Below are positions 1 to 8,132 of a DNA stretch of 64,000 nt, piece by piece. A program made the position numbers and the translations under genes. A model generated the notes under the pieces. It had not been told where the DNA came from. It did no database searches and saw only the letters and a program-made list of their open reading frames with translations. The DNA is taken from contig OY761615.1 of assembly GCA_963664845.1 (NCBI GenBank), positions 4,216,001-4,280,000 on the forward strand, read 5' to 3'. Source of the DNA: CAIYTF01 sp963664845 (GTDB lineage: Bacteria > Bacteroidota > Ignavibacteria > Ignavibacteriales > Ignavibacteriaceae). The stretch's first letter is position 1; each line of letters starts with the position of its first letter.

Positions 1-842
1 ATTAACCGTAACTGACTGGCATAGCTCATATTCTGCCATGTTTCCATGAACTTAAAATAGAATTTTCCCTGGGAGAGAGTGGCAATATAAACGCAGGTGA
101 GATCCTTCTTTCGGCCAATATCTATGCCTATGAAATTGGTGCCATCGGTGTTCTTTTCCTCGCGGGCGATGCACTTCTGGATAAGGTCATACGGGAAGTA
201 GGAGGTAGCCTCATCTATGAACTGGCACTCGAACTCCTGTCTGAAGGAATCCTCGTCGAAATTGCGTTTTATTACCTCAATATTGAGCTTACAACCCATT
301 TTAATTGCAGAATAACAGTCAATTTGTGACCTTTTAAAGTCCGGAAACCCGTTTATATCGGTAAATATCCGGTAAAACATGTTCGATTGCCCCAGGGGAG
401 TACTGCAAATTGAGATTTGATACTTGGAATTGGATGATATGGAAGGTAGAAGGGCCTCGAAAATACGGTCAGCCTCCGGGTGGAGGGCAAATTCGTCCAA
501 TCGGACATCTCCGGGGAAACCGCGTATTGTTTCCGGCTTCGAGGGCATGCAGTAGATAGATTTCCCGCTCTCGAATACTTTCTCGGTCTGGTTATTCTTT
601 TTTAGCTTAACGCCCCAGAGTTTTTGGTAAATTTCTATTCATTTTTCGACATAACTCATAAGCTTATTGCTTTGCCGCTGCGAGGAGGACACCAGCAGCT
701 GATCAATTTCGTCATGGTAACACCGTTTTACCGCCTTATAAGCAATGGCAAAAGATGAGAATCCGATCTGCCTCGACTTATTGACTATATCGAAGGTCTC
801 TTTGCTTTTTGCATAATCTGATTGATATTTATAAAGCTTCAT
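1..842 (-). pseudogene. Phage terminase large subunit (Mu gp28-like), partial, with in-frame TGA
   Basis: ATPase/nuclease that packages phage DNA into proheads. The gene runs off the left edge. The chosen start is the ATG at 842, preceded by AAAGGAAAGG. Residues 21-30 (NKSRQIGFSS) form a Walker-A-like loop. An in-frame TGA at 641-639 follows residue 67, and the same frame then stays open to the window edge. Downstream of the stop are a Walker-B-like RLDEFALHPE, a coupling-type STPLG and the start of an RNase H-like nuclease (GIDIGRKKDL). Conservation on both sides of the stop suggests a recent nonsense change (from TGG or CGA), a sequence error or recoding. Small terminase subunit lies upstream on the same strand. 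Confidence 0.8.
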
Positions 843-912
843 AGCCTTTCCTTTTAGTCTGAGCCTGGGCAATCATCGAGTTTACCAGCAGTGGCTGGCA
901 GAACCGAGAAGC

Positions 913-933
913 GGTCACTGAGCGAAGTCGAAG
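913..933. repeat. Dispersed repeat containing ACTGAGCGAAGTCGAAG
   Basis: A 21-bp sequence in the gap between the two terminase genes recurs with one mismatch at 6806-6826, between the capsid and connector genes. Both copies are intergenic. Confidence 0.6.
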
Positions 934-938
934 CGCCG

Positions 939-1334
939 CTACTCAAAAAGCTTTTCAAGTTCTTTTTTCGCTTTTTTCTTGTCAATAATCACGGTTTCAA
1001 CTTCCTGCCGGTCCTTCCATCCATGTTGCTTAAGGGCAAAGATGCATCCGGCGGTTTGCAGGGATCCGTCGATCATTCCTTTTTCGTAGGCGGCAGTTTT
1101 CTTCAGGTTGGCCAGTTCGGTCAGTTCGCGCAGTTCTTTGTTCTCGTAGAGGAGCTGCCGGTTGATCCGCTTCATATAGGCAAATTCATTGATCTTCGGG
1201 AATTCATTTGTCTCGATATATTCGAGGAATTCAGCCTTTAGAATCTCAATTTCAGCCGGGGAATGCTTTGGCTTCCTTCCGGCTTTCTTTGGAGTCTTGC
1301 TTGTATTAATTAAAGTATTACAGCTCTTTTCCAT
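939..1334 (-). CDS. Phage terminase small subunit-like DNA-packaging protein
   Basis: A 131-residue protein immediately upstream of the large terminase and on the same strand. The N-terminus is basic with an AT-hook-like KKAGRKPKHS, followed by a helical region (about 25-100) resembling the helix-turn-helix plus oligomerisation layout of small terminases, and a Lys/Glu-rich coiled C-terminus. Small terminases recognise phage DNA and stimulate the large-subunit ATPase. The call rests on position, size and architecture, because this family is poorly conserved. A 97-bp gap holding a dispersed repeat separates it from the large subunit. Confidence 0.6.
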   Translation of the reverse strand: MEKSCNTLINTSKTPKKAGRKPKHSPAEIEILKAEFLEYIETNEFPKINEFAYMKRINRQLLYENKELRELTELANLKKTAAYEKGMIDGSLQTAGCIFALKQHGWKDRQEVETVIIDKKKAKKELEKLFE

Positions 1335-1454
1335 AATTATTAAGTATTTATAAGTAAGTAACTTAAATAATTAAGGTTAAAAAAACAAGAATATTCTATA
1401 AAAATTTCTTATATATATATCTGAAGAAAAATTTCTCATTTTTATGGGATTGAT

Positions 1455-1781
1455 ATGTTTAATTATATAACACCAGAAAATGTTCTTTCTCCACGGGATC
1501 GGTTAAGTCACCTTCAGGTTTTATATGATGGTGGAGAAGCTGAAATAAGCATTGCGTATGGCTTCTGGGATGGAGTTGACTCTCTTTTTATCAGATGGAA
1601 TGGAGAAAATATAGACCACAGAACTCTTGGAAACCCTCAATCATCAGGCCATGCTACTTGGTTTGCTTTGCCAGATTTTTTGAAAATTTTTGTGTTAGAT
1701 TTTCTGAATAAAGAAAAAAATGAAAGGAAATTAGAGGTTTCCGATGATATTCTTTTAGAACTATTGAAAATATTCAAATAG
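1455..1781 (+). CDS. Hypothetical protein, AT-rich prophage cargo
   Basis: A 108-residue soluble protein, not recognised. It has no signal peptide or membrane segment. The middle is Trp- and Gly-rich (YGFWDGVDSLFIRWNGE) and the C-terminus is helical and Lys/Glu-rich. It is the first of three AT-rich plus-strand genes lying between minus-strand terminase and portal genes. That placement and base composition suggest separately acquired cargo (a moron). A very AT-rich region at 1335-1454 upstream probably carries the promoter. Confidence 0.55.
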   Translation: MFNYITPENVLSPRDRLSHLQVLYDGGEAEISIAYGFWDGVDSLFIRWNGENIDHRTLGNPQSSGHATWFALPDFLKIFVLDFLNKEKNERKLEVSDDILLELLKIFK

Positions 1782-1926
1782 TGGTTAATTAAGAATTGTG
1801 TGCGGTAATATTTCCCTGACTTTTCGGATCAATATTATAACACAAACTATAATGTCTTGTATTACGAATTTTATTTTAGCTCATTTCATAATTAAAATTT
1901 TAATAATCTAAATATAGGTGAATAAA

Positions 1927-2298
1927 ATGAATGAGAGTGGTGAAAACAAGTCAGTAGATCAATCAAATCTGTCTGAGCAGATTCCCTCGATTTCTCCTCA
2001 GATACCCCAAACTTCTCTAATAGATTTAGTGAATGTAATATCAGATAGAATTGAACCTATCATTAAATTAGTTCAAATTTTAGCTGAAAAGAATATTATG
2101 GCAAAAGAGTCCGCTGCAAAATTCAAAATTAGTATGTCATGGGTCGCGGTTTTTGTAATTGTTATCATTGTTGGAGTAGCTGCATTGATGACCTGGATTG
2201 GTAAGTTAGATGGATCAACATTTGGTTTTCTCTTAGGCTTGGTAATTGGTTATGCACTCACATTCATACGAGATACTATTAAGCCTAAATCGGAATAA
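1927..2298 (+). CDS. Small membrane protein with two transmembrane segments
   Basis: About 123 residues from the ATG at 1927; the in-frame GTG at 1918 falls inside the likely ribosome site (AGGTG) and is less likely. The first 70 residues are polar and Gln/Ser/Pro-rich. Two hydrophobic helices follow: one around VAVFVIVIIVGVAALM and one around TFGFLLGLVIGYALTF, with a short charged tail. The family is not recognised. It precedes a HEPN-motif gene by about 97 bp and could be its partner, such as a membrane anchor or sensor, but nothing in the sequence proves this. Confidence 0.6.
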   Translation: MNESGENKSVDQSNLSEQIPSISPQIPQTSLIDLVNVISDRIEPIIKLVQILAEKNIMAKESAAKFKISMSWVAVFVIVIIVGVAALMTWIGKLDGSTFGFLLGLVIGYALTFIRDTIKPKSE

Positions 2299-2394
2299 TT
2301 CCTCATATTAGATAATTCGGAACTTCTCTTTCGATTTAGCGTGAGCAATCTTTTTTCACTTTTTAAAAATTGCACGTTTTTTTAATGATATTTT

Positions 2395-3177
2395 ATGGAT
2401 AAGATTAATCAACTGAATGCATCTATTGTTATCAATGAGCTCTTCACTATCGCCGAGAATAGTTTAGGCCAAAGTATTATAAATGCATTTGTTCCTTTAG
2501 GTGGTTTCAAAAATATGGATGATTCGAGAGTTATAACAGATGCTTTTGATCATGAGATGAGTGAGATAGTCCCGTTTATACAAGATTTTCAGGAAGTGTT
2601 CAATGATCCCAATAGTGACATTAGGCGTCAATGTCGTTTGCTATTATTAATTTATTGCCGAATTATGGAATATGATTTCCAATATCTTATTATTTATAAT
2701 TTATTGCGTCTTTTATTAAATCAAATTCCTGATTGGAGGTTTCGAGTTATAAGGAATGGCAAAGAGGAAGTTTGTGAAACTCCCTCTTCAAAAATTGACG
2801 AAATTTGTTCCCTTTGTAACAAGTTAGCTCCTAAGCCTGGGATCGGTATGTATTTAAAATTATTATGGAAGCCTGATATTAGAAATTCATTTAATCATTC
2901 ACAGTATTACATTGATCCCAACGGAGCGTTTGTTAATACGAGATTATATTCTCCTACAGCTGATCGAAAACCAGCAAAACCTGTATATGCGTTTCAAGAA
3001 ATAAAGGAAATAAGCGATTCTTCCATATTATTTTTTGATGAATTTTTTAAGAAAAAATGTCATGTTATTAAACCGTTTAAGACAGGTAATCCTATTTTAT
3101 TGCAACAAGGGTCTAAAATAGTGTGGGACCTTTCCAATAAATGTTGGTATTTTAGTAATGAGAGTATAATTATATAA
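2395..3177 (+). CDS. HEPN-like motif protein, prophage cargo
   Basis: A 260-residue, mostly helical protein. Near residues 160-170 it reads DIRNSFNHSQYYID, which fits the HEPN ribonuclease signature (R-x4-H with Asn after the Arg, at the end of a helix). HEPN proteins often act as toxins or anti-phage RNases. There are two Cys in EICSLCNKL and a stretch of hydrophobic helices at about 80-115. No partner nucleotidyltransferase is adjacent. The stop lies only 4 bp from the 3' end of the convergent portal gene. The assignment rests on one motif, so function is inferred; a divergent helical protein remains possible. Confidence 0.55.
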   Translation: MDKINQLNASIVINELFTIAENSLGQSIINAFVPLGGFKNMDDSRVITDAFDHEMSEIVPFIQDFQEVFNDPNSDIRRQCRLLLLIYCRIMEYDFQYLIIYNLLRLLLNQIPDWRFRVIRNGKEEVCETPSSKIDEICSLCNKLAPKPGIGMYLKLLWKPDIRNSFNHSQYYIDPNGAFVNTRLYSPTADRKPAKPVYAFQEIKEISDSSILFFDEFFKKKCHVIKPFKTGNPILLQQGSKIVWDLSNKCWYFSNESIII

Positions 3178-3181
3178 GAGG

Positions 3182-4336
3182 TTATTTTAGACTAATTTCA
3201 TCTTTCTTCAAATTATAATTCTGCTGATAATATCTCTCAGTAAACTTCACACCCATTCCGGCCAAAATTGCATCCCGCTTCGCTAAGTCAAGATCTACAT
3301 CCTTCTTCTCATACATTATAAATTTTGGGGTTGTTGAATCGGCGAAATTAACAATGGCCATCTTGTCGATAATCTCATTCATGAAACGTTCCACGATCCG
3401 GGCATCTGCCTGGTTCACGGCTTTTTCTCCGTCCTGCTGCACACGGGCAGCCGCGAAACTTCCCGTTGACTGCTGCTCGGTTGTATTTGAAACGGTCAGA
3501 AACGCCTTGGTGATCTCCTGATTACAGTGGTTTATCAGTGATTGGTAAAGATTAGCCGAGTCGCCCTTCCCGGCAGCGTCCATCAGTTCCACCGCGTCCT
3601 CTTTGTTTATCACCGCAACACCATCTTGTACCATGTTCCCGAGCATATCAAGAAATTCTTCCCGTTTCTCCTGCGTTGTTGCCTTGGGTGTCTTCCCGAA
3701 CAGGAATGGCATCCCGTATTTTTCAGTCATCTTCAGCCAGAACTTCATGCCTCCTTTTTTGAAGGTTACGCTCCAGAATATTTTCGATGCTATCTTTTCT
3801 CCATAGGGGTTGGAATACGTTGGCTTGTTTCTTGCAACCACAAACGCCAGCGGATCAGCCGGTGTCCCGTCCGCGTAATTTACCAGGTTCCTTATCCGTA
3901 GTTTGTTTTCTGTGTCATAATAGAAATATTGCTGTGGCCTGTCTTCCGGCTTTGCCGTATAGAGTCCGTTCTTGTATTCCCAGTTGAGCACAAAGGGCTG
4001 GTACCCGTAAAACACGCAATTAAGTATGTTGTCGATAAGGCCGTAGAGGTCGATTTCCTTGAGATAGTTTTCAAAAAACTGCATAACCTGTGGGGTAGTG
4101 TTTTCATTCTGCAGCTCGAATTCCATATTCTGTACACCGCTTTTCCGTTTCTCGAATACCGCCGAAACCTGCGGATCATTGAGCAAATCTTTGAAACTCA
4201 CTCGTCCGGAATTCTGCGCTTTCAGGATTGTGTCCGGGTCCGGCATGTAAAGCAATGAATAGGCAAATAATTCCTGTGCCTGTCGTGTTGCTAAATCTGC
4301 ATTCTGTTGAGTCTTCTTTCGGTTGAACTTGAACAT
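3182..4336 (-). CDS. Phage portal protein, Mu gp29-like (DUF935)
   Basis: The portal forms the dodecameric ring at one capsid vertex through which DNA enters. Typical DUF935 features are present: an N-terminal LLNDPQVSAVFEKRKSGV segment, a central GYQPFVLNWEY, a long helical KKGGMKFWLKMTEKYGMPFLFGK segment, and the C-terminal GSFAAARVQQDGEKAVNQAD region. The start at 4336 follows GGAAATAAA; a longer form from 4384 is possible. It is on the same strand as the terminase genes but separated from them by three plus-strand cargo genes. Confidence 0.85.
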   Translation of the reverse strand: MFKFNRKKTQQNADLATRQAQELFAYSLLYMPDPDTILKAQNSGRVSFKDLLNDPQVSAVFEKRKSGVQNMEFELQNENTTPQVMQFFENYLKEIDLYGLIDNILNCVFYGYQPFVLNWEYKNGLYTAKPEDRPQQYFYYDTENKLRIRNLVNYADGTPADPLAFVVARNKPTYSNPYGEKIASKIFWSVTFKKGGMKFWLKMTEKYGMPFLFGKTPKATTQEKREEFLDMLGNMVQDGVAVINKEDAVELMDAAGKGDSANLYQSLINHCNQEITKAFLTVSNTTEQQSTGSFAAARVQQDGEKAVNQADARIVERFMNEIIDKMAIVNFADSTTPKFIMYEKKDVDLDLAKRDAILAGMGVKFTERYYQQNYNLKKDEISLK

Positions 4337-4437
4337 TTTATTTCCAATGGATTTTTCCTCAAAAATAGTTTTTCCAACCCGCATACCTTATTAAAGTGTG
4401 CGGATGCATGCCATTATCTTTGTTTCAAAAACTATTA

Positions 4438-5364
4438 ATGGATCCTGTTATGTTGGATTATTTCGAAATATTTCATACCGGTACGCACACCGATTCAGCC
4501 GGAAATCAAAAGGCATGGACGGAAGATGATCTTAATAAGATTGCCAGTACCTATAATGATCAGACCGCTCACGAAGCGCCGCTGGTAATCGGCCATCCGG
4601 AAACAAATCAGCCTGCCTATGGGTGGGTTGAATCCCTCAAAGTGGAAGGCGGCAAACTGCTTGCAAAGGCCTCCCAGATAGTCCCTGAATTCGTTGAAGC
4701 TCTGAAATCAGGGTTATTCAAAAAACGTTCTATTTCGCTCTATCCTGATATGCTGCTTCGTCATGTCGGTTTTCTTGGCGCGGTACCCCCGGCCGTAAAG
4801 GGCCTTGCCGATCTTGAATTTTCCTCAGAACCGGAATGTATCGTAGTAGATTTCGAAGAATCACTTCCTGATCATTCGCTTGAAGACGTGAATCAATCTA
4901 TACCTGTTTTAGAAAATCATCCTAATCAGGTAAATCAGATAAATCAGCGGTCAGATAAAGACGCGCGTATTGCCTCCCTTGAATCAAAGGTATTTCAGTT
5001 GGAAAGTTCTGCGAGATCGAAAGACTTCACTCAATTGCTCACAGATAAGGTTAAAAGTGGAAATATTACGCCAGCTCAATCCGAAATAATTCTTTCATTT
5101 TTCAACGAAATCGAGCAGTGGAATTTGACAGCAATAACTTTTGCCGAAGGCAAACATCCTCGCGACTTCCTGAAAGAGTTTATTGAGAAACAGCCCAGAT
5201 TCCTGCCGGAAGCACCGGTAATTCCCGCTACGGAGCCGGAAGAAAAGACTCTGACGGTAGATGAAATTGCCAAAGTTGCCCGAGAATATGTGGAAGGGCA
5301 GCAGAAGCTCGGGAAAACAGTAACCTATGCCGAGGCCGTAAAATCAGTTGTAAAGTCAACGTAA
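4438..5364 (+). CDS. Phage prohead protease/scaffold protein (Mu protein I-like)
   Basis: Cleaves and scaffolds head proteins during prohead assembly. The N-terminal protease domain has FEIFHTGTHTD, the conserved IGHPETNQPAYGWV (candidate catalytic His) and LFKKRSISLYPD (candidate Ser), then FLGAVPPAVKGL. The C-terminal part is a coiled scaffold-like region ending EYVEGQQKLGKTVTYAEAVKSV, common in this family. The linker around residues 161-172 (HPNQVNQINQRS) is encoded by a dispersed chromosomal repeat. The start chosen is ATG 4438; GTG 4396 or ATG 4450 are alternatives. It is divergent from the portal gene. Confidence 0.8.
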   Translation: MDPVMLDYFEIFHTGTHTDSAGNQKAWTEDDLNKIASTYNDQTAHEAPLVIGHPETNQPAYGWVESLKVEGGKLLAKASQIVPEFVEALKSGLFKKRSISLYPDMLLRHVGFLGAVPPAVKGLADLEFSSEPECIVVDFEESLPDHSLEDVNQSIPVLENHPNQVNQINQRSDKDARIASLESKVFQLESSARSKDFTQLLTDKVKSGNITPAQSEIILSFFNEIEQWNLTAITFAEGKHPRDFLKEFIEKQPRFLPEAPVIPATEPEEKTLTVDEIAKVAREYVEGQQKLGKTVTYAEAVKSVVKST

Positions 5365-5425
5365 AGGTTCAAAAAATTGAATCATTAAATTCACCATTAG
5401 TAATAATAAATCATGGATAAATATC

Positions 5426-5800
5426 ATGGCTAATAATCGTTTAACTAAAACATTCGTTGCCGGTGCTGCAATCGCGGCGTACCGGATCGTAAAACCCGGC
5501 GCAGATGATGATCATGTTGTTCAGGGCGCTGCCGCATCCGATTACCTTATCGGCGTTTCCGACAATCTTGGGGCCGGGTCAGGGGAACGGGTTGGAGTTG
5601 TTTTTTCCGGTATCGCGGAAGTTGAATTTGCCGGGGTTGTTACCCGCGGTCAGTTTGTCACTGCCGATTCCAACGGCAAAGGCGTTAATGCAGGTCCTGC
5701 CGCAGGTACAAACAACAGGATAATTGGTATCGCTCTTAATACAACGGCAGCAGGGGATATTGCCCCGGTATTGCTGGCTCAGGGCTCAGTTCAGGGCTAG
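5426..5800 (+). CDS. Capsid decoration/stabilising protein (DUF2190-like)
   Basis: A 124-residue Gly/Ala/Val-rich beta protein with the family layout: RIVKPGADDDHVVQGAAASDYLIGVSDN, GERVGVVFSGIAEVEFAG, and VTADSNGKGVNAG. Such proteins sit on the outside of phage capsids. It lies between the protease/scaffold and major capsid genes, the canonical position for decoration proteins. No signal peptide, although the N-terminal FVAGAAIAAYRI is mildly hydrophobic. Confidence 0.75.
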   Translation: MANNRLTKTFVAGAAIAAYRIVKPGADDDHVVQGAAASDYLIGVSDNLGAGSGERVGVVFSGIAEVEFAGVVTRGQFVTADSNGKGVNAGPAAGTNNRIIGIALNTTAAGDIAPVLLAQGSVQG

Positions 5801-5847
5801 TAAAAGCGCAAACAGTAATTAATCAATACTCATAAGGAGTCATACTC

Positions 5848-6780
5848 ATGTTATTTCAAATGCCCGTTTTAGATGAACTGATTGCAATTGCAGTTGCCTA
5901 TCAGAATAATGATTTCATTGCAAAAAAAGTACTCAAACCCGAACCCGTCGGAACTCAGGAATTCAAATACCTGAAGAAAAACAAAGGTGAACGTTTTACA
6001 ATCCCCGATACCAAGGTTGGCCGCAAAAGCACGCCTAATATGGTTTCGTTCGGCGGAACGCTTGCAACCGATTCTACGGATGGTCATGCGCTCGTTGATT
6101 TTGTTCCTGCCGATGATATTAAAAATGGCGCATCTACCGGTTATGATCCTGTTGCAAACTCGGTGGAATCCCTCATGAATCTGATCCAGTTGGACCGGGA
6201 AAAGAGAACCGCTAGCCTTTTGTTCGATACGAACAATTATGCTGCCGCCAATAAAAACACTTCACTTGCTACCACAACGCTTTGGAGTGCGGCATCTACC
6301 AGCGACCCTATGACGAACATTCTCACGGGAATTAATGCGCTTCCTATGCGGGCTAATGGAGCCTGCATGAGTTACGCGACCTATCAGGCGCTTGCAACGC
6401 ATCCCAAAATTGTTTCGGCTGTGTTCAAAAATTCCGGCACATCCGGTATCGTTCCCGCTCAGGCTATTGCTGATCTGTTTGGCTTCAAAGAATTCTTTGT
6501 AGGCGATGCCTATTACCAGACGGCTGTCAAAGGTCAGACAGAATCCTATGCCCAGGTATGGGGCAAGGCAATGCTGCTTTACTACAAAGACAGACTTGCA
6601 AGCATCAATACAGGCACAACGTTCGGTTTCTGCGCTGAATTCGGCAAGCCTGTCGTCGATACCTGGGAAGATAAGATGCCCGGCGTTGGCGGTGGTTTGA
6701 TGATCAAAGTCGGTGAGAACGTCAAAGAAGTTCTTTGCGCACCTGACCTCGCATATTTAATCAGCCCGACAGTCGCATAA
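5848..6780 (+). CDS. Phage major capsid protein
   Basis: A 310-residue head protein expected to have the HK97 fold. The start at 5848 follows AAGGAG at 5834-5839, a strong ribosome site. Features include an N-terminal helix, the RFTIPDTKVGRKSTPNMVSF region, mid-protein NGACMSYATYQALATHPKIV, and a C-terminal TFGFCAEFGKPVVDTWEDK followed by GENVKEVLCAPDLAYLI, typical of capsid C-terminal domains. It follows the protease and decoration genes in standard head-module order. A dispersed repeat separates it from the connector gene. Confidence 0.8.
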   Translation: MLFQMPVLDELIAIAVAYQNNDFIAKKVLKPEPVGTQEFKYLKKNKGERFTIPDTKVGRKSTPNMVSFGGTLATDSTDGHALVDFVPADDIKNGASTGYDPVANSVESLMNLIQLDREKRTASLLFDTNNYAAANKNTSLATTTLWSAASTSDPMTNILTGINALPMRANGACMSYATYQALATHPKIVSAVFKNSGTSGIVPAQAIADLFGFKEFFVGDAYYQTAVKGQTESYAQVWGKAMLLYYKDRLASINTGTTFGFCAEFGKPVVDTWEDKMPGVGGGLMIKVGENVKEVLCAPDLAYLISPTVA

Positions 6781-6805
6781 CGTAGCGGCGCAAGGTCAAA
6801 ATTTA

Positions 6806-6826
6806 GGTTACTGAGCGAAGTCGAAG
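6806..6826. repeat. Dispersed repeat, second copy of ACTGAGCGAAGTCGAAG
   Basis: Matches 913-933 with one mismatch in 21 bp. It ends 1 bp before the start codon of the next gene, so it supplies that gene's 5' leader. Confidence 0.6.
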
Positions 6827-6827
6827 T

Positions 6828-7307
6828 ATGTATTGTGAACCATTTGACTTGTTAACAGATATTCCGGTTCTCCACCTCATTGCATTGGTGAATGATGAGA
6901 ACAGGCCGCCTTTGGAGTATTCAGAGGACGGTGATAATGGAGGATGGACATTTTATGACCCGGATGATGATACCGGCATGCGTGTCCTCGCAGCGTGTGT
7001 TGATGCTTCTGCAGCCATAGATCCCTATTTGGTGGAACGATTCAAACTGCCGTTAACCGTTCCTTGTCCAAAGCTCAATAAGATTGCCCGTATTCTGGCT
7101 CTGTCCTATCTGTTTAATCGTCGTAGTATCATTTACTCGGTTGATTTTGCAAAGAACCTTGAACGTGCAATAGCCGATCTGGAAAATATTCGGGATGGCA
7201 AATTGTTGGTGCCTGAATTGGAATCGCTGCTCACTCCTATACGGAACATTTCGAATAAAGTTTCCACAGATCAGTTCTTGTCTACTGATTTTCTGAACAA
7301 CTATTAA
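6828..7307 (+). CDS. Phage head-tail connector (Mu gp36-like, DUF1320)
   Basis: A 159-residue adaptor predicted to join capsid and tail. The central helix KLNKIARILALSYLFNRRS and the following ERAIADLENIRDGKLLVPEL match the usual DUF1320 pattern of an all-helical protein counting substrate-like repeats of hydrophobic residues. Its place right after the major capsid gene is where Mu-type phages carry this protein. The start codon directly follows a dispersed repeat, and no good Shine-Dalgarno sequence is visible. Confidence 0.65.
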   Translation: MYCEPFDLLTDIPVLHLIALVNDENRPPLEYSEDGDNGGWTFYDPDDDTGMRVLAACVDASAAIDPYLVERFKLPLTVPCPKLNKIARILALSYLFNRRSIIYSVDFAKNLERAIADLENIRDGKLLVPELESLLTPIRNISNKVSTDQFLSTDFLNNY

Positions 7308-7317
7308 GGTTTGCAAA

Positions 7318-7593
7318 ATGGACAATCCTTTTTTGGAAGAAAAGAGTCTTGAATTATTAAGCGCCCCGGCATATAACTGGCGCTTTCTAGAGAAAGAAAC
7401 TTGTTACTTGTTCGGACCTGATTGTGACGGACCAATTCCCCGAGCCTTTCTTATACTTGAAGATGGATATGCCGGAATAAAACCTCCCGGAAATGGTGAA
7501 CAATATTTCCCGGTAAAGGCTGGTATGTTTATGCCTGGAGCGATTGAGGAAGTAGTTGAAGACAATGGAGTTGCAATGCTGGTATTTTTCTAA
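7318..7593 (+). CDS. Small phage protein, unknown
   Basis: A 91-residue acidic protein, not recognised, starting 10 bp after the connector gene. It is beta-rich and Gly/Pro-rich (GIKPPGNGEQYFPVKAGMFM) with no membrane segment, which fits a small virion or neck protein. Its stop TAA shares a base with the next start (TAATG), so the two are translationally coupled. Confidence 0.55.
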   Translation: MDNPFLEEKSLELLSAPAYNWRFLEKETCYLFGPDCDGPIPRAFLILEDGYAGIKPPGNGEQYFPVKAGMFMPGAIEEVVEDNGVAMLVFF

Positions 7594-7940
7594 TGGAAAC
7601 ACAGACAAATCACTTGCTATCGGCTGCCGGACTACTCATTACCATACTCTTTGGCATAATAAGCACGTTCTTCTGGAACAAAGTAAAACTTCAGGACCAG
7701 GCAATCTCCGATCTGCAGCAAGGGCAAAAAGATATTTTGGACAAAATGGATAATCGTGAGACTACAACTCTTCTGCGGTACGAACAGCTTTCTAAAGAAC
7801 TGAGCGCCGCGGTGCTGGACATTAAGACTACGATTCAGGCCAGCGAATTGGACAGGGAGAAGTTCTTCACCCGTAAGGAAGAATGCATCCTGCACAAAAC
7901 TGAAATAGAGAACAGATTCAATCGTTTGGAACAGCAATAA
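7593..7940 (+). CDS. Membrane-anchored coiled-coil phage protein
   Basis: 115 residues with one N-terminal transmembrane helix (LLSAAGLLITILFGIISTFF) and a long Lys/Glu/Gln-rich coiled coil from about 30 to the end. This topology resembles small lysis accessory or holin-like proteins often found near endolysins. Start and stop overlap both neighbours by one base, so the three small genes form one translational unit. No catalytic motif. Confidence 0.55.
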   Translation: METQTNHLLSAAGLLITILFGIISTFFWNKVKLQDQAISDLQQGQKDILDKMDNRETTTLLRYEQLSKELSAAVLDIKTTIQASELDREKFFTRKEECILHKTEIENRFNRLEQQ

Positions 7941-8128
7941 TGAAAAAAGAATTTTTTAAAACAATAATTGCAAACAGTAAGGATATCAAGACTACGCTGC
8001 TCGGTATCCTGCTTCTTTCAATGGCATCTGCTGTATATATGCACCTGATAACGGGAACCGAATTTGCTTCCATTATCTCAGCCCTTGCAGGGATGGGGTT
8101 TATTTTCGGCGCCGGGGCAAAGGAATAG
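7940..8128 (+). CDS. Small holin-like membrane protein
   Basis: 62 residues with two hydrophobic helices (TLLGILLLSMASAVYMHLI and FASIISALAGMGFIFGAGA) separated by a short polar turn, and a lysine-rich N-terminus. Size, two-helix topology and position upstream of an amidase endolysin fit a holin that permeabilises the inner membrane. Holins share little sequence, so the call is by topology only. Confidence 0.55.
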   Translation: MKKEFFKTIIANSKDIKTTLLGILLLSMASAVYMHLITGTEFASIISALAGMGFIFGAGAKE

Positions 8129-8132
8129 TGCA

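Noticed and set aside
639..641. Selenocysteine TGA in terminase
   Set aside because: No SECIS-like structure expected in such a protein, and terminases are not selenoproteins; nonsense change or error is simpler.
891..1241. Plus-strand reading frame
   Set aside because: Antisense to the small terminase subunit, which has far better coding features.
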